From assembly GCF_014203425.1 (NCBI RefSeq), contig NZ_JACHJC010000001.1:124001-188000 (forward strand): a stretch of DNA of 64,000 nt. Direction: 5' to 3'. Each line of letters opens with the position of its first letter. The first letter of the stretch is position 1. The stretch comes from Micromonospora echinospora. Its GTDB lineage: Bacteria > Actinomycetota > Actinomycetes > Mycobacteriales > Micromonosporaceae. The notes under the pieces were generated by a model, which worked only from the letters and a program-made list of their open reading frames with translations, was not told where the DNA came from and made no database searches. The translations under genes and the position numbers were made by a program. Shown one piece after another: positions 43,646-52,773 of the stretch.

Positions 43646-45388
43646 TCAGCCGGCGGCGACCTCGGTGGTGGTGCGGATCCGGTCCAGCGCCGGCGGGGAC
43701 ACCGGCGACTTCTCGGTCAGGTACGCGGTGAAGGCGTCCAGGTCGATCTGGCCGGTCACCGCGTTGGTGCCGCCGGTCAGGACGCTGAAGCCGTCGCCGC
43801 CACCGGCGAGGAAGTTGTTCACGGTGACCCGGTAGGTGGCGGTGTCAGTCACCGGAGTGCCGTTGATGGTGAGGCTGCCCCGGACCACCCGGGTGCCCGC
43901 GCACGGCGTGCCGGCCGGCGCGGTGGTGCCGTTGACGTCCACGACGTAGTTGACGGTCGAGGACGCATAGAGCACGCGCGCCACTGTGAACTGCTGCTCC
44001 AGCATGCAGTAGAGCTGCGCGCCGGTCAGGTTGAGCGTCACCAGGTTGTTGGCGAACGGCTGCACGGTGAACGCCTCGGCGTAGGTGACCGGGCCGGCGT
44101 CGAGGTCGGCGCGGACACCACCGGGGTTCATGAACGCGGCGACCGCGTTCTGCTCGGTGTCGGTGGCGGCGAGCTGGGCGTCGGCGATCAGGTTGCCCAG
44201 CGGCGACTCACCGGTCTGGTACGTCGGATTGCCGTTGGCATCGACCCCGGTCTGGTACAGGTTCTCCTGGGTCTTGGTGATCGCGGCGGTGGTCTCGCCG
44301 ACCACCCGGTCGGCCACCGGGCCGAGCGCGGTCTTGTACCGGTTGATCAGCGCGGTCGAGGCCGGGTCCTTCTCGACGTCCCGGGTGACCACCACGTTGT
44401 TCGCGGACGCGGTGACCACGTCCCGGGTACGCGGGTCGATCTTCAGGTCGATCTGGGTGACCAGGCGGCCGAACGAGCTGGCGCTGGTGACCAGCTTGCC
44501 GTTGATGTTGCAGTTGTACGCGGCGTGGGTGTGCCCGCTGACGATCACGTCGATGGACGGGTCCATCCGGTTGGCGATGTCGACGATCGGGCCGCTGAAC
44601 CCGGTGCAGTCGTTGATGCCGCCGCCGTTCTGCACGCCACCCTCGTGCAGCAGCACGACGATGCTCTTCACCCCGAGCAGGCGCAGGATCTTGGCGTACT
44701 TGTTGGCGGTGTCGGCCTCGTCGGTGAACCGCAGCCCGGCGACGCCCTGCTGGCTGACGATGTTCGGGGTGCCCTCGAGGGTCATCCCGATGAAGCCGAT
44801 CGGCACGCCCTTGACGATCTTGATGCCGAACGGCTGCATCAGCGGCAGGCCGGTGGAGGTCTTGAACGCGTTCGCCGAGAGGTACTTGAACTTGGCGCCA
44901 CCGAACGGCGTGCCGTCGGCGCAGCCGTCCACCGGGTGGCAGCCGCCGCGCTGCATGCGCAGCAGCTCGGCCGCGCCCTCGTCGAACTCGTGGTTGCCGA
45001 CGCTCGCGAACTCCAGCCCGGCGAGGTTCATCTCCTCGATGGTCGGCTCGTCGTGGAACGCGGCGGAGAGCAGCGGGGACGCGCCGATCAGGTCACCCGC
45101 GGCCACGGTGACGGTGCCCTTGCCCTGATTCTTGGCGGCGGCGCGCATCGCCTTCAGGTGGCTGGCCAGGTATTCCGCGCCACCGGCCGGCTGGCCGTCG
45201 ATGGTGCCGCTGGACCCGCTCGGCGGCTCCAGGTTGCCGTGGAAGTCGTTGATCGCGAGCAACTGGACGTCGACCGGCTTCGGGCGCGCCTCGGCCTGGT
45301 CGGGGGTGACGGCGACAGCGGTGAACGCGGTCGCGGCGAGTGCGGCCAGGCCGACTACGGCCCGGCGTCGCATCCCGGTGACGGACAT
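43646..45388 (-). CDS. Secreted 5'-nucleotidase/2',3'-cyclic phosphodiesterase-type enzyme
   Basis: Exported bifunctional nucleotidase family protein, 580 aa. Signal peptide (MRRRAVVGLAALAATAFTAVAV...AEA). N-terminal metallophosphoesterase domain: LLAINDFHGNLE, AAGDLIGAS, SVGNHEFDEG, LLHEGG, VSGHTHAAY. C-terminal substrate domain: ESPLGNLIADAQLAAT, NPGGVRADLDAG, VTYAEAFTVQPF and NNFLAGGGDGFSVL. Start ATG 45388 with GAGGAG upstream; the longer frame has no signal-peptide logic. It probably scavenges phosphate and nucleosides from extracellular nucleotides. Confidence 0.92.
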   Translation of the reverse strand: MSVTGMRRRAVVGLAALAATAFTAVAVTPDQAEARPKPVDVQLLAINDFHGNLEPPSGSSGTIDGQPAGGAEYLASHLKAMRAAAKNQGKGTVTVAAGDLIGASPLLSAAFHDEPTIEEMNLAGLEFASVGNHEFDEGAAELLRMQRGGCHPVDGCADGTPFGGAKFKYLSANAFKTSTGLPLMQPFGIKIVKGVPIGFIGMTLEGTPNIVSQQGVAGLRFTDEADTANKYAKILRLLGVKSIVVLLHEGGVQNGGGINDCTGFSGPIVDIANRMDPSIDVIVSGHTHAAYNCNINGKLVTSASSFGRLVTQIDLKIDPRTRDVVTASANNVVVTRDVEKDPASTALINRYKTALGPVADRVVGETTAAITKTQENLYQTGVDANGNPTYQTGESPLGNLIADAQLAATDTEQNAVAAFMNPGGVRADLDAGPVTYAEAFTVQPFANNLVTLNLTGAQLYCMLEQQFTVARVLYASSTVNYVVDVNGTTAPAGTPCAGTRVVRGSLTINGTPVTDTATYRVTVNNFLAGGGDGFSVLTGGTNAVTGQIDLDAFTAYLTEKSPVSPPALDRIRTTTEVAAG

Positions 45389-45665
45389 GGAACTCCTCGT
45401 GAGATACCGATGCTGGTGTCCGGGCGATGGTTCGCCCGGTGGCCCTGGTCCGTGCCATGACAGGGGTCGATCGTGGGAGGCGGCAATCGGGGGGCGCCAC
45501 CCCGCTCCGGGGTAGCTTCTCATCCACCGGCCCTCAGGTCGACCGGGGCCGCATTCGGAATCGTCGACGTCGTGAGCGAGCCGCACCGGTCCGCCGGACG
45601 AGTCGGACATGCCGGTCTGGTGAATTTCCGCGCGGCGCACGCTGTCGATGCCTGGCGTCGTGAAG
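45389..45665. promoter_or_regulatory. Upstream region of 5'-nucleotidase gene
   Basis: About 280 bp between the nucleotidase start and the terminator of the upstream gene. It has a GC-rich imperfect hairpin near 45492-45512 (CACCCCGCTCCGGGGTAG). I found no convincing ORF or pho-box-like repeats; phosphate control is therefore untested. Confidence 0.35.
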
Positions 45666-45698
45666 GGCGCCGGCTCCCAGGGACAGGGAGCCGGCGCC
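45666..45698 (-). terminator. Hairpin terminator after GGCT-like gene
   Basis: Perfect 13-bp stem GGCGCCGGCTCCC (45666-45678), 7-nt loop, right arm 45686-45698, 5 nt after the stop of the minus-strand gene. Confidence 0.8.
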
Positions 45699-45703
45699 GA
45701 CGC

Positions 45704-46483
45704 TCATGTCACGCGGAATTCCTTGCGCTGGCAACCGTCCTCACCGGAATCCGCACCTGGCGGACACCCATCGTGAGCCGAACGGTCGTTCACGTCCGAC
45801 GGATCGACATCCGCAGCGGACTGTCCGAATTCGACCGGAGCCCCGGAGGGCCGGTTCGACGGCCCGGTGTGCGTGGCGCCGACGAGCCCGCGCAGCGCCC
45901 GCCGGGTCCACCGCCCGGCGACTCCCGGACGGCCCGCCAGATAGCCGACGATCCGCGCGGAGTCCCAGCCGTGCGCCTCCCGCAGACCGCGCGCCAGCAT
46001 CCCGAGATAGAGCGGGGCGGGCCGGGTCCACGGCACCTCCACCGCGCGGTGCGGCGCGGTGAACGTGAGCATCGGCAGCCCGTCCCGGACGCCGACCCGC
46101 AGCAACGTCTCGTAGCGGCCCGGCCCGAGCTTCGCCCGCCCGGTCTCGGCCGCCACGCGGATCCCGGCCAGGTCGGCGCCGGGCGGCCGGTACATCTCCT
46201 GCGCGGCGATGTCGGCGAACTGCTCGACGGTCACCAGGTAGCCGCGCGCCGCCGCCCGGCCGGGCAGTTGCGGGTCGTAGAACGCCATGCCGCCGGTCCA
46301 GGCCCGCGACTCGCCCGCGAAGTAGACCCCGCCGGGGATCAGCGCCGGAACCGTCCGGCGCGGTGGCCGGCAGTCCCGGCAGCCGGGGTACGTGCGCAGC
46401 CCGCCCGGTGGGCGCCCGCCACGCAGGTACCAGTCGAGCCGGGCGGCGTGCAGGTTCGAGCCGTACGCGACGTACCAGAGCAT
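45704..46483 (-). CDS. Gamma-glutamylcyclotransferase-like (YGSNL) protein
   Basis: A 259-aa protein beginning MLWYVAYGSNLHAARL, the YGSN signature of the gamma-glutamylcyclotransferase fold; relatives are sometimes labelled histone deacetylase, for which no motif is seen. Further conserved-looking parts are GGVYFAGESRAWTGGMAFYDP and GYLVTVEQFADIAAQEM. The last 50 residues are Pro/Asp-rich and may be disordered. Reaction unknown. ATG 46483 lies 11 nt after the phosphodiesterase stop, so the two are one operon. Confidence 0.75.
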   Translation of the reverse strand: MLWYVAYGSNLHAARLDWYLRGGRPPGGLRTYPGCRDCRPPRRTVPALIPGGVYFAGESRAWTGGMAFYDPQLPGRAAARGYLVTVEQFADIAAQEMYRPPGADLAGIRVAAETGRAKLGPGRYETLLRVGVRDGLPMLTFTAPHRAVEVPWTRPAPLYLGMLARGLREAHGWDSARIVGYLAGRPGVAGRWTRRALRGLVGATHTGPSNRPSGAPVEFGQSAADVDPSDVNDRSAHDGCPPGADSGEDGCQRKEFRVT

Positions 46484-46494
46484 CGGCGTCGCCG

Positions 46495-47274
46495 TCAGAA
46501 CCAGCAGGTGCGCCCGGCGGCGTGGCTGACCTGGACGGTGTGTGTCACGCAGCCGCCGTCGGCGATCACGTGCAGCAGGAAGGCGGTCGGCTCGGCGACG
46601 AACCCGGGCTCCTCCTCGTCGGTCATGGTCAGGCTCACCTGGATCCAGGTGCTCGGCGCGGTGGTCAGCACCGTACCGGCGAACGCGCTCGTCACCGGGC
46701 GGTGCAGGTGCCCCGCGGCGACGCGTACGACATGGGGGTGACGGCTGACCACGGCGGCGAGCGCGTCGGCGTCGGCGAGACCCATCGCGTCCATGCCCGG
46801 TACGCCCACCGCGACCGGCGGATGGTGCAGGCACACGACGGCGGGCGCGTCGGTACGCCCGGCGAGCACGCCGTCGAGCCAGGCGAGCTGCTCGTCGCCG
46901 AGCCGTCCGCCGGGGCTGCCCGGGGTGAGCGAGTCGAGCACCACGAGCGTCGCGTCCGGCAGGTCGACGTGGTAGTGCGCCGAGAAGCCGCCGGCCAGGT
47001 AGGGGGTGCCGCCGAACGTGTCGAGCAGCGACTCGCGGTCGTCGTGGTTGCCGGTGGCCAGGTGCACCGGCAGCGGGAAGGCGCCGACGATCTCGCGCAG
47101 CGCGAGGTATTCGTCCGGCCGGCCGTTGGCGGTCAGATCGCCGGTGATCACCACGCAGTCGGGCCGGGGACGCAGCGCGAGCACCGCGCCGAGCGCCCGG
47201 TGCAACCCCGACGCCGGAGCGGCCGCGAGCGGGCCGGTGGTCACGTGCGGGTCGCTGAGCTGGGCGATGAGCAT
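46495..47274 (-). CDS. cpdA: CpdA-type 3',5'-cAMP phosphodiesterase-like metallophosphoesterase
   Basis: Class III cyclic nucleotide phosphodiesterase family, 259 aa. Motifs: AQLSDPHV, ITGDLTANG, ATGNHDDRES, CLHHPPVAV and AAGHLHRPV, the canonical CpdA/Rv0805 set. This class hydrolyses cAMP (often slowly) and other phosphodiesters. Start ATG 47274; divergent from the GGDEF gene. With crp and the cyclase gene elsewhere in the window it could close a cAMP circuit. Confidence 0.85.
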   Translation of the reverse strand: MLIAQLSDPHVTTGPLAAAPASGLHRALGAVLALRPRPDCVVITGDLTANGRPDEYLALREIVGAFPLPVHLATGNHDDRESLLDTFGGTPYLAGGFSAHYHVDLPDATLVVLDSLTPGSPGGRLGDEQLAWLDGVLAGRTDAPAVVCLHHPPVAVGVPGMDAMGLADADALAAVVSRHPHVVRVAAGHLHRPVTSAFAGTVLTTAPSTWIQVSLTMTDEEEPGFVAEPTAFLLHVIADGGCVTHTVQVSHAAGRTCWF

Positions 47275-47345
47275 CGCGCGCCTCCTCGGGTTCCCGGGCC
47301 CTCACGCTATCGCCGCGCGCCCTCCTCGCGCAGGTCCGATCCCGC

Positions 47346-47371
47346 CCACAGGCTTCGTCCACAGCCTGTGG
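47346..47371. promoter_or_regulatory. Inverted repeat with DnaA-box-like words
   Basis: Perfect 9-bp arms CCACAGGCT (47346-47354) and AGCCTGTGG (47363-47371). The inner words TCGTCCACA and, on the other strand, CTATCCACA each differ by one base from DnaA-box consensus forms. Located in the divergent cpdA/GGDEF gap; likely a regulator site. Confidence 0.4.
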
Positions 47372-47451
47372 ATAGCACATGTGTACGAAGGTCGGTGGCG
47401 GTCGCGCTGAGTACGCTTGATCGCGACCTACCCCCTCCGAGCAGGAACGAC

Positions 47452-48903
47452 GTGGATCACGAGCGAGTCCTCCGCGACATCACGGTGCGCCTGCCCACGG
47501 CGTCCACCGTCCCGGAGGCGTGCCAGTGGACCGTCGCCGCGCTCGCCCGGCACACCCCGGCGACCGCTGCCGTCCTGCTCCGGGTCCACGACCGTCTGCG
47601 CTGCGTCGCCGCCACCGGCGCGTGGCAGGTCTTCTCGCACGTCCCGGCGACCGTTGACGCGCCCGCCCGCCACCGCCCCGAACCCTCGGTGGTGCGGCGG
47701 GTCTACGCCTCCGGCGTGACAGCCGTCGTGCCCGACGTGAGCGCCGACCCCGACTACCTGCCGGTCCGGCCGGACGTCACAGCGGAACTCTGCGTGCCGG
47801 TACGCGACCCGGCCGGCCGGCCCATCGGCGTGCTCGACCTGCAGTGGAGCGAGCCCGTCCCGCTCGCGGCGTGGCGGGAGACCGCCGAGCTGGTGGCCGA
47901 CCGCCTCGGCGGGCGGATCGCCGCGCTCGGCGGGTCACCGGCCGAGAGCCGCAGCGAGAAGCTGCTCCGGCACGCCGCCGCGTTCACCGCCGCCCCGACC
48001 GACTGGGACCTGATGACCGCCGCGCTCGCCGCAGCCCGGGACGTGTCCGAACTCTCCGCCGCCGTGCTGGTCCTCACCGGCCGGAGCGGCCCACGCCTCG
48101 GCGCGCCCACCGACACCCCCGGCGAGCTGGAGACACGCATCCGCGCCGAGCTGGCCGAGGCCGGCCCGGCCGCGCTGGACCGCGTGATCGACCGGGCCCA
48201 CCGGTACGGCTCGGCGTACACGCTGGGCGAGGCGGGGCACCCGCCGACCGAGGAGTACCTGCCGCTGACCCGGGCGGGCGCGCGCACCCTGGTGGCGGTG
48301 CCGGTCGGCACGGTGGCCGCCGGTGGCGTGCTGCTCGTCGCCGACGAGCGGCTGCTGCGCCCCGACCCGACCACTGTCAACCTGATCGAACTGCTCGCCG
48401 GGCAGGCATGGACCTGCCTGGACCGGCTGCGTACGCTCGCCCGGCTGCGCGAGCAGGCCAGCTCCGACCCGCTCACCGGGCTGCGGCACACCGGCCCGTT
48501 CGGGCAGCGGATCGCCACCGCCACGCCGGGGCGTACCGCGCTGCTGGCGATCGACGTGGACGGGTTCAAGGACGTCAACGACACGTACGGCCACCAGGCC
48601 GGCGACCGGCTGCTGGTGGGGCTGGCCCGGGCCCTCGAAGGCGCGCTGCGCCAGGGCGACGAGCTGTACCGGACCGGCGGGGACGAGTTCGTGGCGGTGA
48701 TCGAGGTGAGCCGCCCGGAGGAGGCGGTCCGGATCGCCGAACGGCTCACCGAGGCGGCCCGCCGGACCGGCCGGACGATCAGCGTCGGCATCGCGCTGCC
48801 GAGGCCCGGCGAGTCCCCCGAGCGCACCCTGCACCGAGCCGACCAGGCGCTGTACGCGGTCAAGCGCCACGGCCGAGACGGCGTCCACCTCTCCGCCGCC
48901 TGA
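47452..48903 (+). CDS. GAF-GGDEF diguanylate cyclase
   Basis: c-di-GMP synthase of 483 aa. Two GAF-like sensory regions (about 10-160 and 175-320) precede the GGDEF domain: SSDPLTGLRHTGPF, DVDGFKDVNDTYGHQAGD, active site RTGGDEFVAV and the product-inhibition site RQGD exactly 5 residues before GGDEF. All catalytic residues are intact, so it should be active and feedback-inhibited. No membrane helix, hence cytosolic. GTG 47452 follows GCAGGAACGAC; TACGCT at 47412-47417 may be the -10. No EAL domain gene is in the window. Confidence 0.9.
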   Translation: MDHERVLRDITVRLPTASTVPEACQWTVAALARHTPATAAVLLRVHDRLRCVAATGAWQVFSHVPATVDAPARHRPEPSVVRRVYASGVTAVVPDVSADPDYLPVRPDVTAELCVPVRDPAGRPIGVLDLQWSEPVPLAAWRETAELVADRLGGRIAALGGSPAESRSEKLLRHAAAFTAAPTDWDLMTAALAAARDVSELSAAVLVLTGRSGPRLGAPTDTPGELETRIRAELAEAGPAALDRVIDRAHRYGSAYTLGEAGHPPTEEYLPLTRAGARTLVAVPVGTVAAGGVLLVADERLLRPDPTTVNLIELLAGQAWTCLDRLRTLARLREQASSDPLTGLRHTGPFGQRIATATPGRTALLAIDVDGFKDVNDTYGHQAGDRLLVGLARALEGALRQGDELYRTGGDEFVAVIEVSRPEEAVRIAERLTEAARRTGRTISVGIALPRPGESPERTLHRADQALYAVKRHGRDGVHLSAA

Positions 48904-48983
48904 CAAAATATAGACACGTGTAAATCAGTCGGATATCGTCCGTCGGACATGCATCAGCCTCTCGACCCCCCCTGGGAGAGGAC

Positions 48984-50168
48984 ATGATCGATACGCGACG
49001 CCGACTCGGCACCGCCACCGCGATCCTGCTCGTTGCCGCAGTGATCGGCACCGTGCCGGACGGCGCCCAGGCCGCACCGGCCGACGACGTCACCACCGTC
49101 GTACGACACAAGCTGATCGAGGAAGCCGTGGTCGCGGCCGACCAGGAGATGCGCGCTGCCGGGTTGGCGGACACCCGGGTGACAGTCACCCGCCGCGACG
49201 GCCGGGCCTGGGCCTTCGGCACCGCCGTGCTCGTCGCCCCGCAGAAGGAAGGGCTGCACCCGTCCGGCTGGATCTTCATCGCCCGCCAGCAACGCGGCGA
49301 CTGGCAGGTCGCTCTGGAGGGCGAGGCCACCTTCGCCGACCTGGCCGCGGCAGCCCCCGCGTCCGTCCTCGCCCGTGGAGAGCGGGACGCGTTCACCACC
49401 CGTGGCACGCTGTCCGCCAACGGGGACTACCGCACCGGCATGCGCCTGCCGTTCGCCCTCGGCCAGTCGTGGACCCTCAGGGGTGGCCCACACGGCTGGT
49501 CCGGCTCCCCGCGACCGTTCAGCTCGATCGACCTGTTCGGCGGTGACCAGCGAGTGCTGGCCGTGCGTGCCGGCACCGCGTACACGATGTGCAAGGGCTG
49601 GATCCGGGTGGTCCACGACAGGGGCTACACCACCGACTACTACCACCTGTGGAACAACATCAACGTCGACGGGGCGTCGGTCAGCGCGGGCTCCTACCTC
49701 GGCGACACCGGCACCGACATCACCTGCGGCGGCTCCGCCAGCAGCCGGCACGTGCACCTGGGATTCCGGCAGAACGGCGCGTACGTGGCGATCGCCACCC
49801 ACAATCTGGGCAAGTGGGTGCCGAGAGAGGGCAGCACGGCCTACGAGGGCTACGCGCTGCACGGCTCGAAACGGGTCAACGTCGGCGGATCGCTGTACAA
49901 CTACGGGGCGCTCGGATTCACCGAGGGCATCGTCGACAGCTACGGGGGCACGTCGGTCAGCCGGCGGTCCGGGCCGGGCACCGGGTACGGGGTCGTCGGC
50001 TCGATCGCGGACGGCGCCACGGCGGCCATCGCCTGCTCGTCGAGCGGCACCTCCGTGACCGGCCGATGGGGCGCCAGCACGCTGTGGAACAAGCTCACCG
50101 ACGGCACCTGGATCCCCGACGCGTACCTGTACACCGGATCGGCCAACCCGGTCAACGGTTCGTGCTGA
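48984..50168 (+). CDS. Secreted M23/LasA-type peptidase with C-terminal SH3-like domain
   Basis: Exported lytic endopeptidase of 394 aa. Signal peptide (about 1-31, ending AQAA). A helical propeptide-like region (40-150) resembles actinomycete LasA-type proteins. Peptidase domain: GGPHGWSGSPRPFSSIDLFG (first zinc ligands His and Asp), TTDYYHLWNN and HVHLGF (HxH). C terminus: SH3b-like repeat SRRSGPGTGYGVVGSIADG with paired cysteines. It likely cleaves peptidoglycan cross-bridges or Gly-rich proteins. ATG 48984 has GGGAGAGGAC upstream; AT-rich leader with ACACGTGT palindrome at 48914. Confidence 0.88.
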   Translation: MIDTRRRLGTATAILLVAAVIGTVPDGAQAAPADDVTTVVRHKLIEEAVVAADQEMRAAGLADTRVTVTRRDGRAWAFGTAVLVAPQKEGLHPSGWIFIARQQRGDWQVALEGEATFADLAAAAPASVLARGERDAFTTRGTLSANGDYRTGMRLPFALGQSWTLRGGPHGWSGSPRPFSSIDLFGGDQRVLAVRAGTAYTMCKGWIRVVHDRGYTTDYYHLWNNINVDGASVSAGSYLGDTGTDITCGGSASSRHVHLGFRQNGAYVAIATHNLGKWVPREGSTAYEGYALHGSKRVNVGGSLYNYGALGFTEGIVDSYGGTSVSRRSGPGTGYGVVGSIADGATAAIACSSSGTSVTGRWGASTLWNKLTDGTWIPDAYLYTGSANPVNGSC

Positions 50169-50201
50169 CGCATCGCGCCGGTCGCCGCGAACGGACACCG
50201 C

Positions 50202-51263
50202 TCAGGGGCGCGTCAGATCCTTGGCCAGCAGTTCGGCGATCTGGGCGGTGTTGAGGGCGGCGCCCTTGCGGAGGTTGTCGCCGGTCACGAAGAGGTCCAG
50301 GGCGCGGGGGTCGTCCACCGAGCGTCGGATGCGGCCCACCCAGGAGGGGTCGGTGCCGACCGCGTCGATCGGCATCGGGAACTCCCCGGACGCCGGGTCG
50401 TCGACCAGGATCACGCCCGGCGCGTTGCGCACCACCTCCCGGGCGCTCTCGGCGTCCACCTCGGTGGCGAAGACGGCGTGCACGGCGACCGAGTGGCCGG
50501 TCACCACCGGCACCCGTACGCAGGTGGCGGAGACCTTGAGGTCGGGCAGCCCGAGGATCTTGCGGGACTCGTTGCGGAGCTTCATCTCCTCGGTGGACCA
50601 GCCGTCGTCGGCCAGCGAGCCCGCCCACGGTACGACGTTGAGCGCCAACGGCGCCGGGAACGGACCCAGCTCGTCACCGACGGCCTGGCGCACGTCACCG
50701 GCGCGGGAGCCGAGCACCCGATCCCCGGCGATCTTGCCGAGCTGCAGGTGCAGCGCGTCCACGCCGGCCTGCCCCGCCCCGGACACCGCCTGGTACGACG
50801 CGAGCACCAGCTCGCGCAGGCCGTACTCGCGATGCAGCGGGGCGATCGCCACGATCATCGCCAGCGTCGTGCAGTTGGCGTTGGCGATGATGCCCCGGGG
50901 CCGGTTGCGTACCTGGTCGGGGTTGATCTCGGGGACGACGAGCGGCACGTCGCGGTCCATCCGGAACGCGCCGGAGTTGTCGACGACCACCGCGCCGCGC
51001 GAGACCGCGACCGGGGCCCACTGCGCCGATACGTCGTCCGGCACATCGAACATGGCCACGTCGACGCCGTCGAGGGCGTCGGCGGTGAGGGCCTGGACGG
51101 TCAGCTCCTCGCCCCGGCACTGCACGCGCCGGCCGGCCGAGCGCTCGGAGGCGAGCAGCCGGATCTCGCCCCAGACGTTGCGCCGGGAGGAGAGGATCTG
51201 GCACATCACCGTGCCGACGGCACCTGTCGCCCCGACCACGGCGAGGGTGGGCAGCGACGCCAC
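50202..51263 (-). CDS. asd: Aspartate-semialdehyde dehydrogenase
   Basis: NADPH-dependent reduction of aspartyl phosphate, common step to Lys, diaminopimelate, Thr and Met. The 353-aa enzyme has Rossmann motif VVGATGAVGTVMCQIL, catalytic Cys in IIANANCTTLAMIV, SYQAVSGAGQAGVD, and the substrate-binding RVPVVTGHSVAVHAVF. It follows the aspartokinase stop by 6 nt on the same strand, the usual lysC-asd operon. Confidence 0.95.
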   Translation of the reverse strand: MASLPTLAVVGATGAVGTVMCQILSSRRNVWGEIRLLASERSAGRRVQCRGEELTVQALTADALDGVDVAMFDVPDDVSAQWAPVAVSRGAVVVDNSGAFRMDRDVPLVVPEINPDQVRNRPRGIIANANCTTLAMIVAIAPLHREYGLRELVLASYQAVSGAGQAGVDALHLQLGKIAGDRVLGSRAGDVRQAVGDELGPFPAPLALNVVPWAGSLADDGWSTEEMKLRNESRKILGLPDLKVSATCVRVPVVTGHSVAVHAVFATEVDAESAREVVRNAPGVILVDDPASGEFPMPIDAVGTDPSWVGRIRRSVDDPRALDLFVTGDNLRKGAALNTAQIAELLAKDLTRP

Positions 51264-51269
51264 GGCGCG

Positions 51270-52535
51270 TTACCGCCCGGTGCCGGCGTAGACGACGGCT
51301 TCGGTGTCACCACCCAGCTCGAAGGCGTCGTGGATGGCGCGGACCGCCTTGTCCAGATCGGTGTCCCGGCAGACCACGGAGACCCGGATCTCCGAGGTGG
51401 AGATCATCTCGATGTTGACGCCGGCCGCGCCGAGGGCGGCGAAGAAGCCGGCGGCCACGCCCGGGTGCGAGCGCATGCCGGCGCCGATCAGGCTGACCTT
51501 GCCGACGTGGTCGTCGTAGAGCAGGCCCTTGAACTTGACCGTCTCCTGGATCTTGCTGAGCGCGGTCATCGCGGTCGGGCCGTCCGCCTTGGGCAGCGTG
51601 AACGAGATGTCGGTGCGGCCGGTGCCCTCGGTGGACACGTTCTGCACGATCATGTCGATGTTGATCTCCGCGCCGGCGACCGTGTCGAAGATGCGCGCGG
51701 CGGCGCCCGGCTCGTCGGGCACGCCGACGATCGTGATCTTCGCTTCGCTGCGGTCGTGGGCGACGCCGGTGATCAGTGCCTGTTCCACAGGAAGGTCCTC
51801 CATCGATCCGGTGACCATCGTGCCGGTGTTGGTCGAGTATGACGAACGGACGTGGATCGGCAAGCCCGCGCGCCGTGCGTACTCGACGCTGCGCAGATGC
51901 AGCACCTTCGCGCCGCAGGCGGCCAGTTCCAGCATCTCCTCGTAGGTGATCCGGGTGATGTGCCGGGCGTTCGGCACGATCCGCGGGTCGGCGGTGAAGA
52001 TGCCGTCCACGTCGGTGTAGATCTCGCAGACGTCCGCCTCCAGCGCGGCGGCGAGCGCCACGGCGGTGGTGTCCGAGCCGCCCCGCCCGAGCGTGGTGAC
52101 GTCCTTGGTGTCCTGCGAGACGCCCTGGAAGCCGGCGACGATGACCACCGCGCCCTCGTCCAGCGCGCCCTTGAGCCGCCCCGGGGTCACGTCGATGATC
52201 CGGGCCCGGCCGTGCACCGAGGTGGTGATCACGCCCGCCTGGGAACCGGTGAACGAGCGGGCCTCGTACCCCAGGTTGTGGATGGCCATGGCGAGCAGCG
52301 CCATGGAGATCCGCTCCCCGGCGGTGAGCAGCATGTCCAGCTCGCGGCCGGGCGGCAGCGGGCTGACCTGGTTGGCGAGGTCGAGCAGCTCGTCGGTGGT
52401 GTCGCCCATGGCGGACACCACCACGACCACGTCGTCGCCGGCCTTGCGCGCGGCCACGATGCGCTCGGCCACCCGCTTGATCCGCTCGGCGTTGGCGACG
52501 GAGGACCCGCCGTACTTCTGCACCACGAGTGCCAC
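51270..52535 (-). CDS. lysC: Aspartokinase
   Basis: First enzyme of aspartate-family synthesis, 421 aa. Kinase domain: [62 protein letters not shown]; two C-terminal ACT domains ([32 protein letters not shown]). GTG 52535 has a strong ribosome site (GGGAGGGAG) and gives the standard actinobacterial length. An internal in-frame ATG at 51803 ([15 protein letters not shown]) lies where the separate regulatory beta subunit starts in Corynebacterium-type enzymes; whether it is used is unknown. Feedback inhibition by Lys/Thr is expected from the ACT domains. Confidence 0.96.
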   Translation of the reverse strand: MALVVQKYGGSSVANAERIKRVAERIVAARKAGDDVVVVVSAMGDTTDELLDLANQVSPLPPGRELDMLLTAGERISMALLAMAIHNLGYEARSFTGSQAGVITTSVHGRARIIDVTPGRLKGALDEGAVVIVAGFQGVSQDTKDVTTLGRGGSDTTAVALAAALEADVCEIYTDVDGIFTADPRIVPNARHITRITYEEMLELAACGAKVLHLRSVEYARRAGLPIHVRSSYSTNTGTMVTGSMEDLPVEQALITGVAHDRSEAKITIVGVPDEPGAAARIFDTVAGAEINIDMIVQNVSTEGTGRTDISFTLPKADGPTAMTALSKIQETVKFKGLLYDDHVGKVSLIGAGMRSHPGVAAGFFAALGAAGVNIEMISTSEIRVSVVCRDTDLDKAVRAIHDAFELGGDTEAVVYAGTGR

Positions 52536-52773
52536 GACGGTGCACTCCCTCCCAGCGACGACCCTGAGCGTGCCGACGCCGCCGGGTTTCTCGGTCCGGC
52601 GGCGCGTGTCAGACCGCCTCAGCCTATCGGGCGGGCCACGACGCCGGGTCGGGTGATCCCACCATCCGGCCCCGGCGTGGGGCGGCTCACCAGCCCGGGA
52701 GTACGCGACACGCCAAGCGGTACAGCCGTACGGTGGGCTGTCCGCAACCGTCCGCACGACGGAGAATGAGTCG
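52536..52773. promoter_or_regulatory. lysC/lipoprotein divergent region
   Basis: 238 bp with the lysC ribosome site and, before the plus gene, GAGAAT at 52762-52767 exactly 6 nt ahead of GTG 52774. No amino-acid leader ORF or lysine riboswitch was recognised. Confidence 0.35.

Noticed and set aside
45704-46483. Histone deacetylase annotation
   Set aside because: The YGSNL start matches the gamma-glutamylcyclotransferase fold; no deacetylase zinc motif is present.
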